Source: Anoplolepis gracilipes (lineage: Eukaryota; Arthropoda; Insecta; Hymenoptera; Formicidae). Taken from it: 64,000 nt of DNA. This document shows positions 24,820 to 37,600 of the stretch, piece after piece. A program made the position numbers and the translations under genes. Location of the stretch: contig NC_132981.1 of assembly GCF_047496725.1 (NCBI RefSeq), positions 9,722,501 through 9,786,500 of the forward strand. The letters run 5' to 3'. Positions within the stretch are counted from its first letter, which is position 1, and the number at the start of each line of letters is the position of its first letter. A model generated the notes under the pieces. That model was not told where the DNA came from. It searched no databases and worked only from the letters and a program-made list of their open reading frames with translations.

Positions 24820-25245
24820 TTACCAGTAATATAAACATTTAATAATATAACATAATGGTTTGCAATTAATTTGGTATAGTTTGAATAAAAGTGTATAAAA
24901 CTGTTTATTTTATATTTTGAATTGTCGAGTTGATTAGAGCGAATTCTCCTCCGTTATTTTGCGATCATGTTTTTGAAATTATAAATGAGAATAATAAAGT
25001 CGAAAAATAAAGTTAAGATAATAAATATGAAAGTTATCAGTTAAGAAAAGAATATACCGAGAAACAGAGAGATAAAAAAACAATAACAAAAGAAAAGGAG
25101 GGAATTCCGCGACGAGCGGGCTCTTGAAAAAGATCAGAATTATACTGGCTGGCTTAATAAACGGATTAAAGATCAAAATCGCTTGCGAATAATTATTCTC
25201 TATCTGTTTTATATACAACTCAATCCTCGCGAAATCGTTAAAAGC
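24820..25245. repeat. Dispersed repeat, copy ii, inside IR pseudogene intron 5
   Basis: Aligns with 20840-21225 and 31495-31815 but is not present at the equivalent place in the intact IR intron (35972-37032), so it inserted after the duplication or was lost from copy 2. Confidence 0.55.
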
Positions 25246-25337
25246 GTATAATTCCTAAAGAAAAATATCAATTATAAAGGACATAAAAAGTTAATTACCG
25301 TTATATTGATCCATTATTATTTTTATTGTATTCGACT

Positions 25338-25722
25338 TTTTTTATTTCTTATCAGAGTTCTTTGAAATAATTTTGTCTGTAACTTGACCGGGTTTTTTTT
25401 GTTCCTTGTCTTTTTCCGCTGCTTTATCGTTTTCTATTTTATTTTTCTTCTCTTCTGCACGTCGTTTTTGCTGTTCCTTTAGCTCTTTTAATTGTCTGGC
25501 GGTTTCTCTTCGGAAGTATTCTTCTTCATGAGCTGCTCCCTTTTCTTCAAAAATGTCCCTTTTTCGACCAGTGCCAGTTCTTCGGCGTCTTTCTGAATAC
25601 GTTCTCCAATTATATGATGGATAATACCTAATTATACCATTGCATTTACTACTAAATACTACGGTTTGTCTTTTATTACATGGAAGAAGGTATATATATG
25701 ATAATGTCGCTATAGTAAATAT
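25338..25722 (-). pseudogene. IF1-like (mitochondrial ATPase inhibitor) fragment, antisense inside the IR pseudogene intron
   Basis: The minus strand is open for about 128 codons without a start ATG. The core reads FEEKGAAHEEEYFRRE then QLKELKEQQ, closely like the inhibitory helix of ATP synthase inhibitory factor IF1 (glycine, AA, EEEYF, QLxxLK), followed by a Lys/Glu-rich tail ending NSDKK and a stop. IF1 blocks ATP hydrolysis by F1-ATPase when the matrix acidifies. The glycine-rich segment usual before the helix is replaced by basic residues (SERRRRTGTGRKR). The lack of a start codon and transit peptide suggests a processed or captured fragment. A more decayed copy sits at the same place in copy 2. 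Family call is moderate. Confidence 0.5.
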
Positions 25723-27769
25723 TAATTATAATCTAATAAATAATAACTATACTAAATTAGTACTTATATAATCAGTAACAAAATAAATAAAATTTATTAT
25801 TTAAACACTTATTTAAGATCGATAAAATAGATAAATAATATTGTTAAAAGAGAGGTTACATCGTTGTTTTCATCCTTTTCATTAAACTAATTTTTTTTGC
25901 AGCAAGATTGCGTAGCATGACGTCGTCACCGATTCTTCATCCTGTAGTTTCGCGCTCGTCCCGAAATTATTATAGTTAATATTGCTTGAAAAGAGTCACT
26001 AATTTTGACTGTAATTTTGATTTTGACAGCTTTTACTGTGAAGTTCTTTTAGAATTGTCATTTGAAATTATCTGATGATTCCTTTTTTTTAAATGACAGG
26101 TTGTGATAATATATCAACTAATGACTAATTATAAAAATCGATATCTTATATGTCAAACGTTTGCTTTAGATTTACATGTAGGAATCGTGAGGTAAGTGTT
26201 TACCATATGGCTCGAGCACGAGTGCAATTAGGATGTTAAAAAATTATGACTAAACAGAGACTAAATTACGTCAGTTTTACAACATCATTTATTCGGTTGT
26301 AAGTATATTTTTATTTCATAAAAAACATTTTAAGTCCACTGAATGTCTCAATTTACAATATTTTAAAAACAACTTGAAGATGTTTAATCTTCAGGACATT
26401 CTGTACATAACAAAAATATGAACATATATTTTATTTATGGAGCATAGAAGCAATTTATTATAATTTAATACAATTAGTTTTCAGTATTATTATATATTAA
26501 ATTTTATATTATATATTAAATTTAATGTCTGTGCTGTACATTAAATCATTTATCTAACGCTCACCATTAATTATTCACATTTTGTTTATTATTTTTAATG
26601 TCCGTACATTAAAAAGTCAGAGTTGACGACTGTAATAAAGTAGGATGCTTACGTGGCACCCTTCTCTGTGAACATTTGGAGGGTCATCGGTTTTTTTATA
26701 ATAATTATAAGCGCATTGATCGTGTTTATTCAAAAATTTTTTTTATCTATTACACATTTGCAAGATAACAACTCCTCGTCAAGATTTACAAAGATTACAT
26801 TTTTTACCATAGGAGCTTTTTAAGCTTAATATAATCTTACAATTAACCACGTATTTTGCCGCCTTGATTAGCACCTTTACTAACAAGACATTTGCTCTGC
26901 TTTTTACAACTATGGGCTAGTAAAAAATGAAGCTTACAATTGCGGAGTAATTGGTAATTCGGCCTACTATGCTTTTCTTTACGTCCTTAAATTTTTTCAT
27001 AAAATCGGCAATCTTACTTATTGTTAGAAAAAGCGAGACGTTCTATAGCAACTTATTATTAATAATAAATATGTATGTCTCTAATCTTTACGTATATGAG
27101 TAAGATTATGTCAAAATGTCACGCGATTATGCAATAGATAACGCATATTTAATTCAATGTTTTATTCGAATAATAATAATATAGTTAAAGAAATGAAAAT
27201 CTTATTTATGAAGAATTTTACGCACAAGGTGCAATTTACATGATAATTTTGTTACGACAGCATACGACAGACAAAATAATGAGCCGAGTGTTTAGTGAGA
27301 AAAATAGAAGAAGAAAAAAATTACAATCAAGTTATTTGGAAGGTGTTAAACGCGTTTGCAAAGAGGATTAATGCGCTTTTATACACTTGATATATCTTTG
27401 CTGCAACAAAACTTGCAAGTTGGAGCCATTGAATGTCATCGCGCCTGCTACTATAGCGATGGTCCTGCAGCGCAATAGTCCGTATCATGGCATTATTGAT
27501 GCTCAGTCGGTGTCGAGTGTAAATTAAGTATTATGTTAGATGCATTTTTAGAGAATCGAATTTTGCTTTGTTTACGATTTCATTTTGTTGACTGCATTTT
27601 ATAAATATTATTGTAGTATCCCGCTAACGAAAGACAATGGAATTTTGCAGCGTTTACTGCAAACGCAATGGTTGGTCCAGCTAGGAACATTGAAGAACGC
27701 AATGATAAAGTAATATAATAGTAGTGCAATCAATTTTGCAGAGTATTATATTAAATAGTTAGAATATGA

Positions 27770-28115
27770 TCTTAATATAAATATGTTATATGGTTTTCAT
27801 CTTTTTAGGCGATTACAATAGTGCAAATGGCAAAGGATTTATACATAGGCCAGGAGAAAGATTTATTAATGTACGAGAGGAAGATTATTTCAGCTGTTAA
27901 ATTCAATTTAAAGATTTGCCAATTCTTTCTCATTGCTTTATTATATATTGGATAAAACACGAAATAACAAATATAATATTAATTCAAACGACATCTTACA
28001 CTTCTGCGGTAAATACTTGGTAAGAGAACAGATATAAATCATGTAATATGATTCAATTTTTATTGTAGTTAGTTATACGCACAAATAAATAAACGATCTC
28101 TATTTCTTATATTAC
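27770..28115 (+). pseudogene. Orphan cyclin exon (duplicate of cyclin exon 8)
   Basis: Matches 42885-43270, including the acceptor (TTTTTAG) and the reading ATTIV.MAKDLYIGQEKDLL then MYERKI, but it ends in a TAA soon after IISAV and has later indels. No other cyclin exon precedes it: the sequence jumps straight from IR exon 10 flanks to here, so copy 1 has lost about 4 kb. Its right end joins sequence matching NEMP intron 6 at about 28115-28140, which is the junction of the tandem duplication. Confidence 0.85.
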
Positions 28116-28723
28116 AACTATCTATTAGACTATTACATAAAAACTTGATTTTTGAACGATTTTAATAAAATTTTCAAATTTATTACATGCACATACTGTT
28201 TTTGTTGCTTTTCTTTTTTTTAAATAGCTCTACATAAATTTTAATGAATAAAAGATAGTTAATATTATAGATATTTAATATATATCAGTAAATTATATTA
28301 ATTAATACTTAAATACATTGTGTAGAAAAAGTATTAATTAATCCGCAATTGTACAATTATGTATTTCTATTTTTATTAGCTTCTATTTCATATATTTTTA
28401 ACAGACTTATTGCTATCTAAGCTGTATTTAATAGGCTGTTTGGTTTCTGTGTAATAAAACTTCTTATTCCACATTTTGAATATACTTTTTGTATGGTATA
28501 TATAGCAATTGTATATCTATTGTTTGTAATAAAATGTGTTAATTCTTTTTATCCACTTTAAAATGCATCTATAAGTGCATCATGATAATAATATATAGTG
28601 CATAATAATAATAATAATATGTTTTATAAAATGCATTTATATTTTATAAGTAGATTTTTATTCTTTTTGTTTTGTTGTTGTTGTTGTTATTCAACTTGCT
28701 TTGAAACCATTATGTGTTTTTTA

Positions 28724-30006
28724 TTAAACATATCCAAACATTTTTAATAGATAATAAAATCCATTAAATATCTGTATTATAAGCACCACACTTGGAGGCA
28801 TCAAACCAGTGCCCATCAATTGATTCAACACTTTGTGTAGTTGTGGTAAAAATATCTTTATAAATGGCAAGAGAGGTTTAACGAATGTGTCAAAGCCTTT
28901 TTTTAATAAGTTAAGACCTTCTTTTCCAAAAGTATTAAAAAAATAGCAAAACGTATTTTTGATCGTTTGACTCGGTTTTGACATCAAATTTTGGATATTG
29001 AAATCAATAGATACTTTTTCCGTAGGACACAAATCACTAGTTATAAATTTGACCAAAGAAAATATAGTTTTCATTATATTATTATTTAAAAATCCAAAAA
29101 TTAGTTTATCCAAGGGTAATATTTTGGATATGTCCGAGGGTATTAGTTGGGACATGTTCATGGGTAATATTTTGGATATGTCCGAGGGTATTAGTTGGGA
29201 TATGTCCGAGGGTATTAGTTTGGTCATGTCCGAGGGGGGTAATAGTTCGGGCATGTTCGGGGGGGGTATTTGGGATACATTCGGGGATATTATTTTGGAC
29301 ACGTCCGAGGATATTAATTTTGATTTGCCTGGGGATAATATGTCGGATATGCTGGGGAGAATGTTGTGGGCTCTTTTGTATCTCAAAAGAGACCTTTCCA
29401 AAGGTTTGACATTAAGATAATTTGTGTCTTGTTTTCCGTCAGCTGAAAAAGATATTATAATGAGAACACAATTGTTGTGAGATGCAAACATTAAGCATTT
29501 TTTGTAGAAATTAATTTCTATATTAATTATACTCGTATTTTTTATTCGCATAAGACGTATCAATTAGTTGATAAAATAGATATTAAAGTAGATATATTAA
29601 GTAATTTTTTTTTTTTGGATGATATAAATATGTATGTTATTAACTCTTATTTTAAAAATGCGCGCACACATAAAAAAAATAATTAAAACAAAAGATTATT
29701 AAAACAAAAGATATTTAACCGACAGATAAATTGCAATACGTAAAATTGAAGAAATTTTAGGTATTATAGTGAGTCATCTCCTCATAATGTTATAATTTTT
29801 AAAAATATTAAAATTTTTCACAAACAAGATCGAAATATTTTTAAATAAAAATATTAATCTAATTAAGATAATATTAAGATATATATATATATATATATAT
29901 ATAGCTTACCTGCAGATGGTTCTATTAAATTCCTCTCACTATATATTTGGCAGGATACACTTCCAAATATCACAATCAGACAAAAAATGAGAATTGATAT
30001 CTTCAT
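28724..30006 (-). CDS. Unrecognised secreted protein with SDISKILP-type repeats, paralog B
   Basis: Two exons, 29910-30006 and 28724-29442, giving 271 aa. Signal peptide MKISILIFCLIVIFGSVSC, then a short charged region with LERSLLRYKR at residues 47-56, a candidate dibasic cleavage site. From about residue 60 to 130 there is a degenerate array of roughly 8-12-residue units of the type PSDISKIL / PSDISQLI / PPNMPELL, visible in DNA as repeated GGATATGTCCGAGGGTATTA on the plus strand. The remainder is hydrophobic and Lys-rich with two cysteines. No known domain is recognised. Splice phase, signal peptide and the RYKR segment match paralog A at 18428-19431. The upstream flanks are also similar. 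Likely a lineage-restricted secreted protein; function unknown. Confidence 0.75.
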
Positions 30007-31261
30007 TTTGATTGAAAATGATTGAAATTTTAAATCAAAAGTAAAGAAACCTTCTTTTACACTTTTGTCTGGTCTCTTGTCTTGTCGTTTTTGTCTTGTG
30101 ATGGGCGACCTTCTTTTCTTATCGTTTTTCTTTAATCTATTTTTGACAAAAATAATTGGTTTAATACTGTTTTCTGTCAGCTTGACATTCTAGCTAACGA
30201 AAATTAGTATCGATTCTATGCATCAATATGGCAAAGATATTTTAAAAAAGATATTATTTCACGAATTAATGTTATACTTTTTAATTATACATACGTTCAA
30301 TTGTTTGTAAATATTGAGTTGAAAATTTATTTTATATGTTTCATGGTCTATATAAATTTTTCCTTATTTTATTGCAAAAAATATATGATCGCGCACTCAA
30401 GCTTACACCAACTGTCCCCTCGAAAAGATTAGCACAACTATTAATATAAACGACTTTTCATGGACAAATTTGACGTGTACTGTTATCAGCAATTTCGTAT
30501 GGAAAGAAGTTCGATAATATTTACTTATCATACACCGTCTACTTACCTTCTTTCTGACATTGTTACATATTTGTGCAACATAATTTTTATTAAAGATATC
30601 GGATTTTTAATTTATGATAAAAAAACTGAAGAGACAGCTAATTATTAAATATAATAATTTAAAATTAAATATAAAAAGATTTTAAATATCAAATATTGAT
30701 AAAGCGTAAAGATTTAATACTGAAAAATAAAATGTAAGATTTTAGATATAAATTCTCATCTAACTTTTTTGATCTTTATATTTTTTTTTTTACTATTCTT
30801 GTTGTATGTGTGTTAGAATCATTTTTACATGATCAGTTTTACTAGAATTTTAAGTATTTTATATAATATATATATATAAATAAATAGTTATACATTTTTA
30901 TTTTAATAAAATATTTAACATTACATTAAATGACTTAAAATTTTTATAAGGTTTAAAAAATTTTACACTTTATTTTTCAGTATTAAATGCTTATTTTTAT
31001 GTAATAACTTACAATAAAATTATAACAAATATTTTCGTATTTTAAAATTTTTTCCTACAAATTGTGTTATGTAAAAAACTTAATTACTTATAAGCGTTGC
31101 AGGCATTTCTTATTTAATAAAACACATTATAAACACATGATAGAAAGTTTATTTTAAGAAGTTGTATGTCATATAATTGTTATTATTTAAATTGAATAAT
31201 GTTTACAATTTATTTAATATATGGAAAAAGAAAAAAAAATTTTCCTTAAGTGCCCATAATA

Positions 31262-32559
31262 TTATTCGACTCGAGTACAGTTGAGTTCCCATGGAAAGAC
31301 GGAATATAGCGTACATGGCAAACGTAACTCTCGTATAATTTTTAATATACTATTTGTATAATTGTTTGAAGTTTGACCAGATGGCAATAGTGCAGATATG
31401 CTAGATAAGAGATTATTTATTGGGTCGTCGTCATCTGCTTTAGTATTTTGATTTATCGCTGTAAATAAGAATATTTATGAGTCAATAAATATAAAATTTT
31501 AGATTTTAAATTGTAGAGTCGGATAGGTAACTCTCCTCTGTTATTTTGATATCACGTTTTGAAATAATAAATGAAAAATAAAGTCAAGATAATAAATAAA
31601 AAAAAGTTATCGATTAGAAGAAGAAAATACAAAGACAATACGAAAATTGGAGATAATGACATAGGAGAAAAGAAGAGAAATAAGCGCGGGCGACAACCGG
31701 GTTCTTAAAAAAAGAATTATACCTGCTGATTCAATGAACGCATTAAAAATCAAAATCGCTCGCAAATAATTTTTCTTTATCAGTCCACATTCAATCCGGA
31801 TCCTCGCTAATTCGTCAATATATATAATATTTATATATAATTTTAAAAATATATATTTAGATCTGTATACATATAAAACAATCAAAAATCGAAAGAAAAC
31901 TTTAAAAAACAATTTCAAATAAATTATAATAATAGAGATTTTGTTTTAGGAACTAGACAGATCGGCTAAGTCAAAAGTTAATATATTTTGTCTTATTAAA
32001 ATCCAATACATTTTGAAAATTATAAATATGACATTGCGCAAAAAAAGTACATTTAACTTTTTAAAATATAAAATTAATAATAAATTTGTAAGGTGAAGTA
32101 AAGATTTGTAGAATTAAAATCTTAATTTTTATTAATTTTTGTATAGTCACTATAAAATTTTTTGTGGTGTTATAAAAAAGTTAGTTCAATGTAAAATAAT
32201 ATTTATGATTTTGAGATTAAATTATATTTTACAGGGAAATTTTTAACTCATAAATTAATAATTAATTTTATATTACACTGTTTATAAGTATATTATATGA
32301 ATCTGTCTTTTAATAAATAAATTTATCAAAAAATAAGAGCACACACCGAAAAATACTTTACAGTTTTTCTAAATATATAAAATGAAGTGTAGGTATTCTT
32401 TCTATTTATTACTATATTCAATTTTTCGCCGAAAATATAATATTGCATTTGTTTTCTTTATATTTAAATATCTACTATATTTGGATACTTACGACTGGCC
32501 TGTAGCATTGTTATTAGAGCAAGAATCGTAAGAACAACATAAACCAGTTTATACAACAT
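31262..32559 (-). CDS. Small secreted peptide with two cysteines
   Basis: Two exons, 32493-32559 and 31262-31458, joined C/GTAAGT to TTTACAG, giving 87 aa. Residues 1-21 are a clear signal peptide (MLYKLVYVVLTILALITMLQ). The mature part of about 65 aa has a DDDD run, an NYT glycosylation sequon, a basic helix-like stretch and a C-terminal loop of eleven residues between two cysteines (PC...FPWELNCTRVE). The two cysteines suggest one disulfide. No dibasic processing site or amidation signal is evident. I do not recognise the family; a peptide hormone, a venom/gland peptide or a small carrier protein are all possible. The copy-1 version is destroyed. The intron contains the dispersed repeat at 31495-31815. 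Confidence 0.6.
31495..31815. repeat. Dispersed repeat, copy iii
   Basis: Third copy of the block at 20840-21225 and 24820-25245, located in the intron of the two-cysteine peptide gene. Confidence 0.55.
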
Positions 32560-32616
32560 AATGTTTCTTGTGCGTACCAAGAGAATAACTAACAATAAGT
32601 GCTCTTATACTTGTGC

Positions 32617-32622
32617 GATATT

Positions 32623-32682
<60 letters not shown>
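32617..32682. repeat. (TA)n microsatellite
   Basis: About 65 bases of TA with a single TGTA interruption, just upstream of the two-cysteine peptide start codon on its strand, so it lies in the promoter region of that gene. Confidence 0.85.
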
Positions 32683-32683
<1 letters not shown>

Positions 32684-34010
32684 CAATATGCAGATATATG
32701 TATAACATAAAGATACATATATAATATGCAGCTACATATATAATATATATAGATATAAATTATGCATATAATTATGAATATAAATAGAAATCCTTGCAGA
32801 AAGTAAATTATTATAGAATATATGTGTCTGTGTATGTGAGTTATGATTTGAATTACAATTAATTTTTACAAAATTACCAATGTTAATAGTAAATGTTATC
32901 GGTTCTGTCTCATGAGACCATTAAGAAAAATTTTTTTTTTCAAATTGAATACATAAATGCTTCATAAAAATTTTAATATCTTATGTAAATATATTTAAAA
33001 ATGCATGCAACTAATTGCAAGATTAAGTTACTCATATATGATTAAAAAAGAAAGAATAGTGATAAATTTCAAGTTTATAGTCAGTTTAATGCGTCTTTAA
33101 TAAGAGATTTTCATCAAAACTGGGACATAAAAAAACTATGTAAAAAATCAAGTGACTTCTAAAAGTAATATATGTAAACATATGTAAAACTATATAACTT
33201 TAGAGACACATACAAACAGAATTGTCAATATGTTTGTTTAATTTAAGATTACGAACGATATGACACACAATTTATATGTTGGTTTTTTTTAAATCATATG
33301 ATTTAAATCATATGATTTTCCATCTATATAAATTAAAAGATCGTTTTATCATTTCTTCTCCGAGTTGTTATGTTATGCCTATTATTACACAAATCATGAG
33401 TAGTTGATGCTATAGATACATACTACTGCAATATGCACATATTATATTTTAAATTATTTTAATGCTTATTTTATTGCTTAAAAGGTTTGGCAATTACATA
33501 ACATTTACATAGATATTCTTAAACATTTTATGGTACATCGCATTGTATTGTGTATAAATTTCAATTAATATGTATTTTAAAACAACATCTTACTGATAGT
33601 TTTTGCTGCTTATATTGTTAACATATACTTATGTGCATACGATCACGCTTATCGTTCTTTAATTTAGAAAATTCATGTTGATAATTAGGACGATTATTAA
33701 GTATTATTAATAATTACTGATAATTATTAAATATTTTAATAATTAATAACGCTGATAATATTTTAAATAAGAAAGAGGCAATAGGAGCGAGGAGATGTGA
33801 ATCAAATTATAAGTTTTTTATGTAGGTGATGTGTCGCAGGTATATTGACATTAAGTACATTAGGTTTTTTGTAATTTATCTTATACGTAATATTTTAATC
33901 ATTAACCCAATTTTCGTTTAAGTATAAATACATATTATTCATACCAGATAAAGATATATTATTTAGATCTAATACGAGTGAATATTAAATCCGAATGAAA
34001 ATATATTCAA

Positions 34011-34310
34011 ATGACGTCGTTTCCTACAATAAGAATATCTAACCAGCAAATCAGTCGTTTAATTTGTATAAATCTACCAGTAAAGTTTATGAATTATTTT
34101 GTTTACTACACAATATTCCGCTTAAAATCATCGCTCGGACAGTGTACAAAGAACTGTTTGAATAGCGACCTAGTCCGATTTATACAAACGGAAGAGCAAA
34201 TACGAGAAGAAAGCAAACATATAATTTATTCGCGACTTGCAGAATCGATGCGTCTGCAAGTCGATCTGTCGTTTATTCGTGTTCTTTGTCATTTAAATTT
34301 TCTCCTGTAA
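34011..34310 (+). other. Possible small gene or IR 5' exon, ORF of 99 codons (copy 2)
   Basis: Paired with 22708-23001 and starting with the same MTSFPTIRISNQQISR. It lies 345 bases upstream of the intact IR start and behind the same TATA-like element (about 33920). The frame stays open in both copies. It shows no signal peptide or domain I recognise. It could be a separate small protein, an untranslated leader of the IR mRNA or chance. Confidence 0.3.
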
Positions 34311-34654
34311 GCACAAAATGAGGTTTATAATTTTTCGCATTTTACTTGATCTGAATCTATAAAACCGATCGTCTGTTAAATCGTTAATAATTACAATGGT
34401 GGTTTTCCAAACAATCGATGAAACACGATCAGCGCGCCCACGAATTGTTATGTTTAATACCGACTAGGCAACGCGCATAAAATCATACGATGCTGATTAT
34501 GCCGCTATTATCTGATATCTAAATTGTTTGCCTCCCGTCGTGATCGGCAAAAAAACAGTACGAACGGGAAAATATATTAGACCTGAAACCGTAGACATTC
34601 GTCCTATCGACTTAGTTCGTCATATTGAATTCCAGCGCGACGCGATCGCACAGA

Positions 34655-37600
34655 ATGTTTCGTAAGTTTAATATTTCCTTGATCTTAAATTTGATCGTTC
34701 TCACGTGGACAATAGTGATGTTCAGCCTCGTGTGGGGTCAGTTGATTAGACCGATTTATGTGTACGAAGGTTTAATCAGAGATATTCGCAGCTACTTCAA
34801 TAATACCTGCATCATACTCCTGCATTCTAGTCCAAATCCTATGGAAACTCAGGGTGAGAAGCAGATGGAAAATTAGACAATTTTATTTATCAAAATCAAA
34901 TCTTCGCATATTGAAAACTGTTATCTTGCAGGACTTATGGAAGTCAATTACTTGCTGCGTCTTCAAAGATACCTGAGCTCGACTCTTTACATACGTACTG
35001 TAATCATAGATTTTCATATGATGGCAACACAAGTGAGCGCTTGGAATTTTTTTTTTATACACACACATATAATTCGTATTTTTTATTATATAAGATAAAT
35101 TAAGAGTTGATTAATCTTATATATTTTTTAAAATGCTTATAATATATTAATAAAAATAGATTCATTTGAGAATTCTTCTGTATATAATTTTTGAAAAGTG
35201 ATACATTAATCGTTTACTAAAAGGGAAAAAATTTACTTGCTTGCAGGGCAGAGAAAGTTATAATCACATCAAGAGACCTTTATTCGTCCTATTAAACGAC
35301 AATGAAGATACGAGAGATAATTTTGCAAATGTAATTAGAAATGAAAAAGTTTAAGATAGTCTTTAGATAACTTAATAAATTTAATAGGTCTCCAAATGGA
35401 TCACGATGGGTTATCCCACTTGGCTGGTTTTCTTCAACAACAAGACCAACTTGGCGGACTTTTTCTTCGACGTTTATGTACCATTTAATTGTAAATTTAT
35501 GGTGACTCAAAGCATCAATGAAACCGGCAAGGAAAGCATCACTGAAGTTTATCAAGTTGTTAAAGGTGCAGAACTGAGGGAGAATCACTTTGGTATGTGG
35601 GATACGGAGAGAGGTCTGCAAGGTCCTCCACACGGCCTATATTTACGAAGAAATAATTTTTTCGGCCATACGTTACGCGTTGCTTCGCTCTACGTAAGAT
35701 CACTTATAAGTATTTTCCCAAAAAAGTTCTAATCACAATAATAAATAATCAAATAAAATTAATAATTAAAAAACAATATTAACAATATTAACAATATTTA
35801 AATTAATGATTGAGCTAAAACAATATAATATTCACTTCGGCATATAAATATTTTATATTTATAGGACCCTCCTGTCAGTCTGTTTCATCGCAACGAAAAG
35901 AATGAAATAATAGGAGTTAATGGCTTTTTTGGAGAAATAATTTTGTTGTTGCAGGAGCAATTGAATTGCACGTAAGTAATATTAGATAAAAATAGGTATC
36001 TATCTTTTGTATTAAATTTGTTATTTGCGCAGAATTAAATATTTTAAATTCAATAATTAGGATATAATTCCTAAAGAAAAATATCAATTATAAAGGACAT
36101 GTCCGTTAAAAAGTTCATTTAATATCCGTTCAATTGATTCATTATTATTTTTATTGTATTCGACTTTTTTTATTTCTTATCAGAATTCTTTGAAATAATT
36201 TTGTTTGTAACTTGACTGAATTTCTTTTGTTCCTTGTCTTTTTTCGGTGCTTTATCCTTTTCTATTTTATTTATGTTTATTTTATTTATTTTATTTTCTT
36301 CTTTTTTACACATTGTTTTTGCTATTCCTTTAGCTTTTTTAATTATCTAACGGTTTCTCTTCGAAGGTATTCTTTTTCATGAACTGCTCTCTTTTTTTAA
36401 AAAATATTCCTTTTCCGACTATCGTCGCTTTTTCGGCGTCTTTCTGAATACGTTCTCGAATTATATGATGGATAATACATAATTATACTATTGTATTTTT
36501 AAATACTACAATTTGTCTTTTATTACAGGGGAAAACATATACATATGATAATATCGCTAAATATCAATTGATCTAATAAATAGCTATATTAAATTAGTAT
36601 TTATATAATTAACAAAATAAATAAAATATATCATATATATAACCATCATGTTATTTAAACATTTTTTTTAAGATTGATGAAACAGATTAATAATATTATT
36701 AAAAAAGAGGTTGCATCCTTGTCTTCATCCTTTTCATTAAACTAATTCTTTTGCAGCAAGATTGCGTAGCATGACGTCGTCACCGCTTCTTCATCCTGTA
36801 GTTTTGCGCTCATCCCGAGATTATTATAGTTAATATTGCTTGAAAAGAGTCACTGATGATTTTGACATAATTTTGACTGTAATTTTGATCTTGACAGCTT
36901 TTACTGTAAAGTTCTTTCAAAATTGTCATTTGAAATTATCTGACGATTCCTTTTTTTTAATAACAGGTTTTGACTATCAATTATCGACTAATTATAAAAA
37001 TCGATACCTTATATGTCGAACGTTTGCTTCAGATTTACATACAGGGAAGCCGGATCGTGGGGCATGTGCCTACCAAATGGCTCGTGCTCGGGTGCAATCG
37101 GGATGTTAAAAAACGATGAAATTGACTTCGCAGCAACGGAGTTTATGATGACTAAACAGAGACTAAATTACGTCAGTTTTACAACACCCATTTTCTCGAC
37201 CAAGTATATTTTTATTTCATAAAAAAACATTTTAAATGCACTGAACGTCTCAATCCACAATAATTTAAAGACAGCTTCAAAAAGTTTGATCTTCAGAACA
37301 TTCTATACATAACAAAAATATGAACATATATTTATTTATTATAGAGCATAGAAGCAATTTATTAATGCAATTAGTTTTCAGTTATTATTAAGTATTAAAT
37401 TTTATATATTATATTAAATTTAATATAATATAACATAATATTTTTATAATAAATATTTATATATAAAATTTATAGTATATATTAAATTTAATGTGTGCAG
37501 TACATTAAATTTAATTTATCTAATACTCATCATTAATTATTCACATTCTGTTTATTATTAGAGTCCGTCCGTACATTAAAAGACCAGAGTCGACGACTGT

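Larger units (their letters stand above)
23346..27695 (+). pseudogene. Ionotropic receptor pseudogene (copy 1 of the IR gene)
   Basis: All of exons 1-7, 9 and 10 and part of exon 8 of the intact IR at 34655-39203 can be traced. Exons 1 and 2 (23346-23543 and about 23631-23730) are still open. Exon 3 (about 24003) has compensating 1-base indels and a TAA. Exon 4 (about 24154) has an in-frame TAG in its first codons and a 1-base deletion. Exon 5 (about 24627) has lost bases and has TGA. Exon 6 (about 26170) has lost roughly 36 bases around the DFAATEF motif. Exon 8 (about 26850) has lost its start. Exon 9 (about 27263) carries a frameshift and TAA. Exon 10 remains at about 27617-27690. Exon 11 is absent. 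Confidence 0.92.
16310..28115. repeat. Segmental tandem duplication, copy 1
   Basis: By eye this interval aligns in the same order and orientation with 28136-43285. Paired landmarks include 16310-16740 with 28136-28560, the secreted-protein genes (18428 with 28724), 22130-23340 with 33330-34650, IR exons (23346 with 34655), IF1-like fragments (25340 with 36150) and the cyclin exon (27807 with 42935). Similarity varies from about 85% to about 99%. Copy 1 keeps NEMP exons 7-8 (absent from copy 2) and lacks the sequence equivalent to 38.9-42.87 kb. Boundaries are accurate to a few tens of bases. Confidence 0.85.

Noticed and set aside
30460..30648. 62-codon plus-strand frame in the copy-2 insertion
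   Set aside because: Short, no homolog, lies in sequence absent from copy 1; nothing supports expression.
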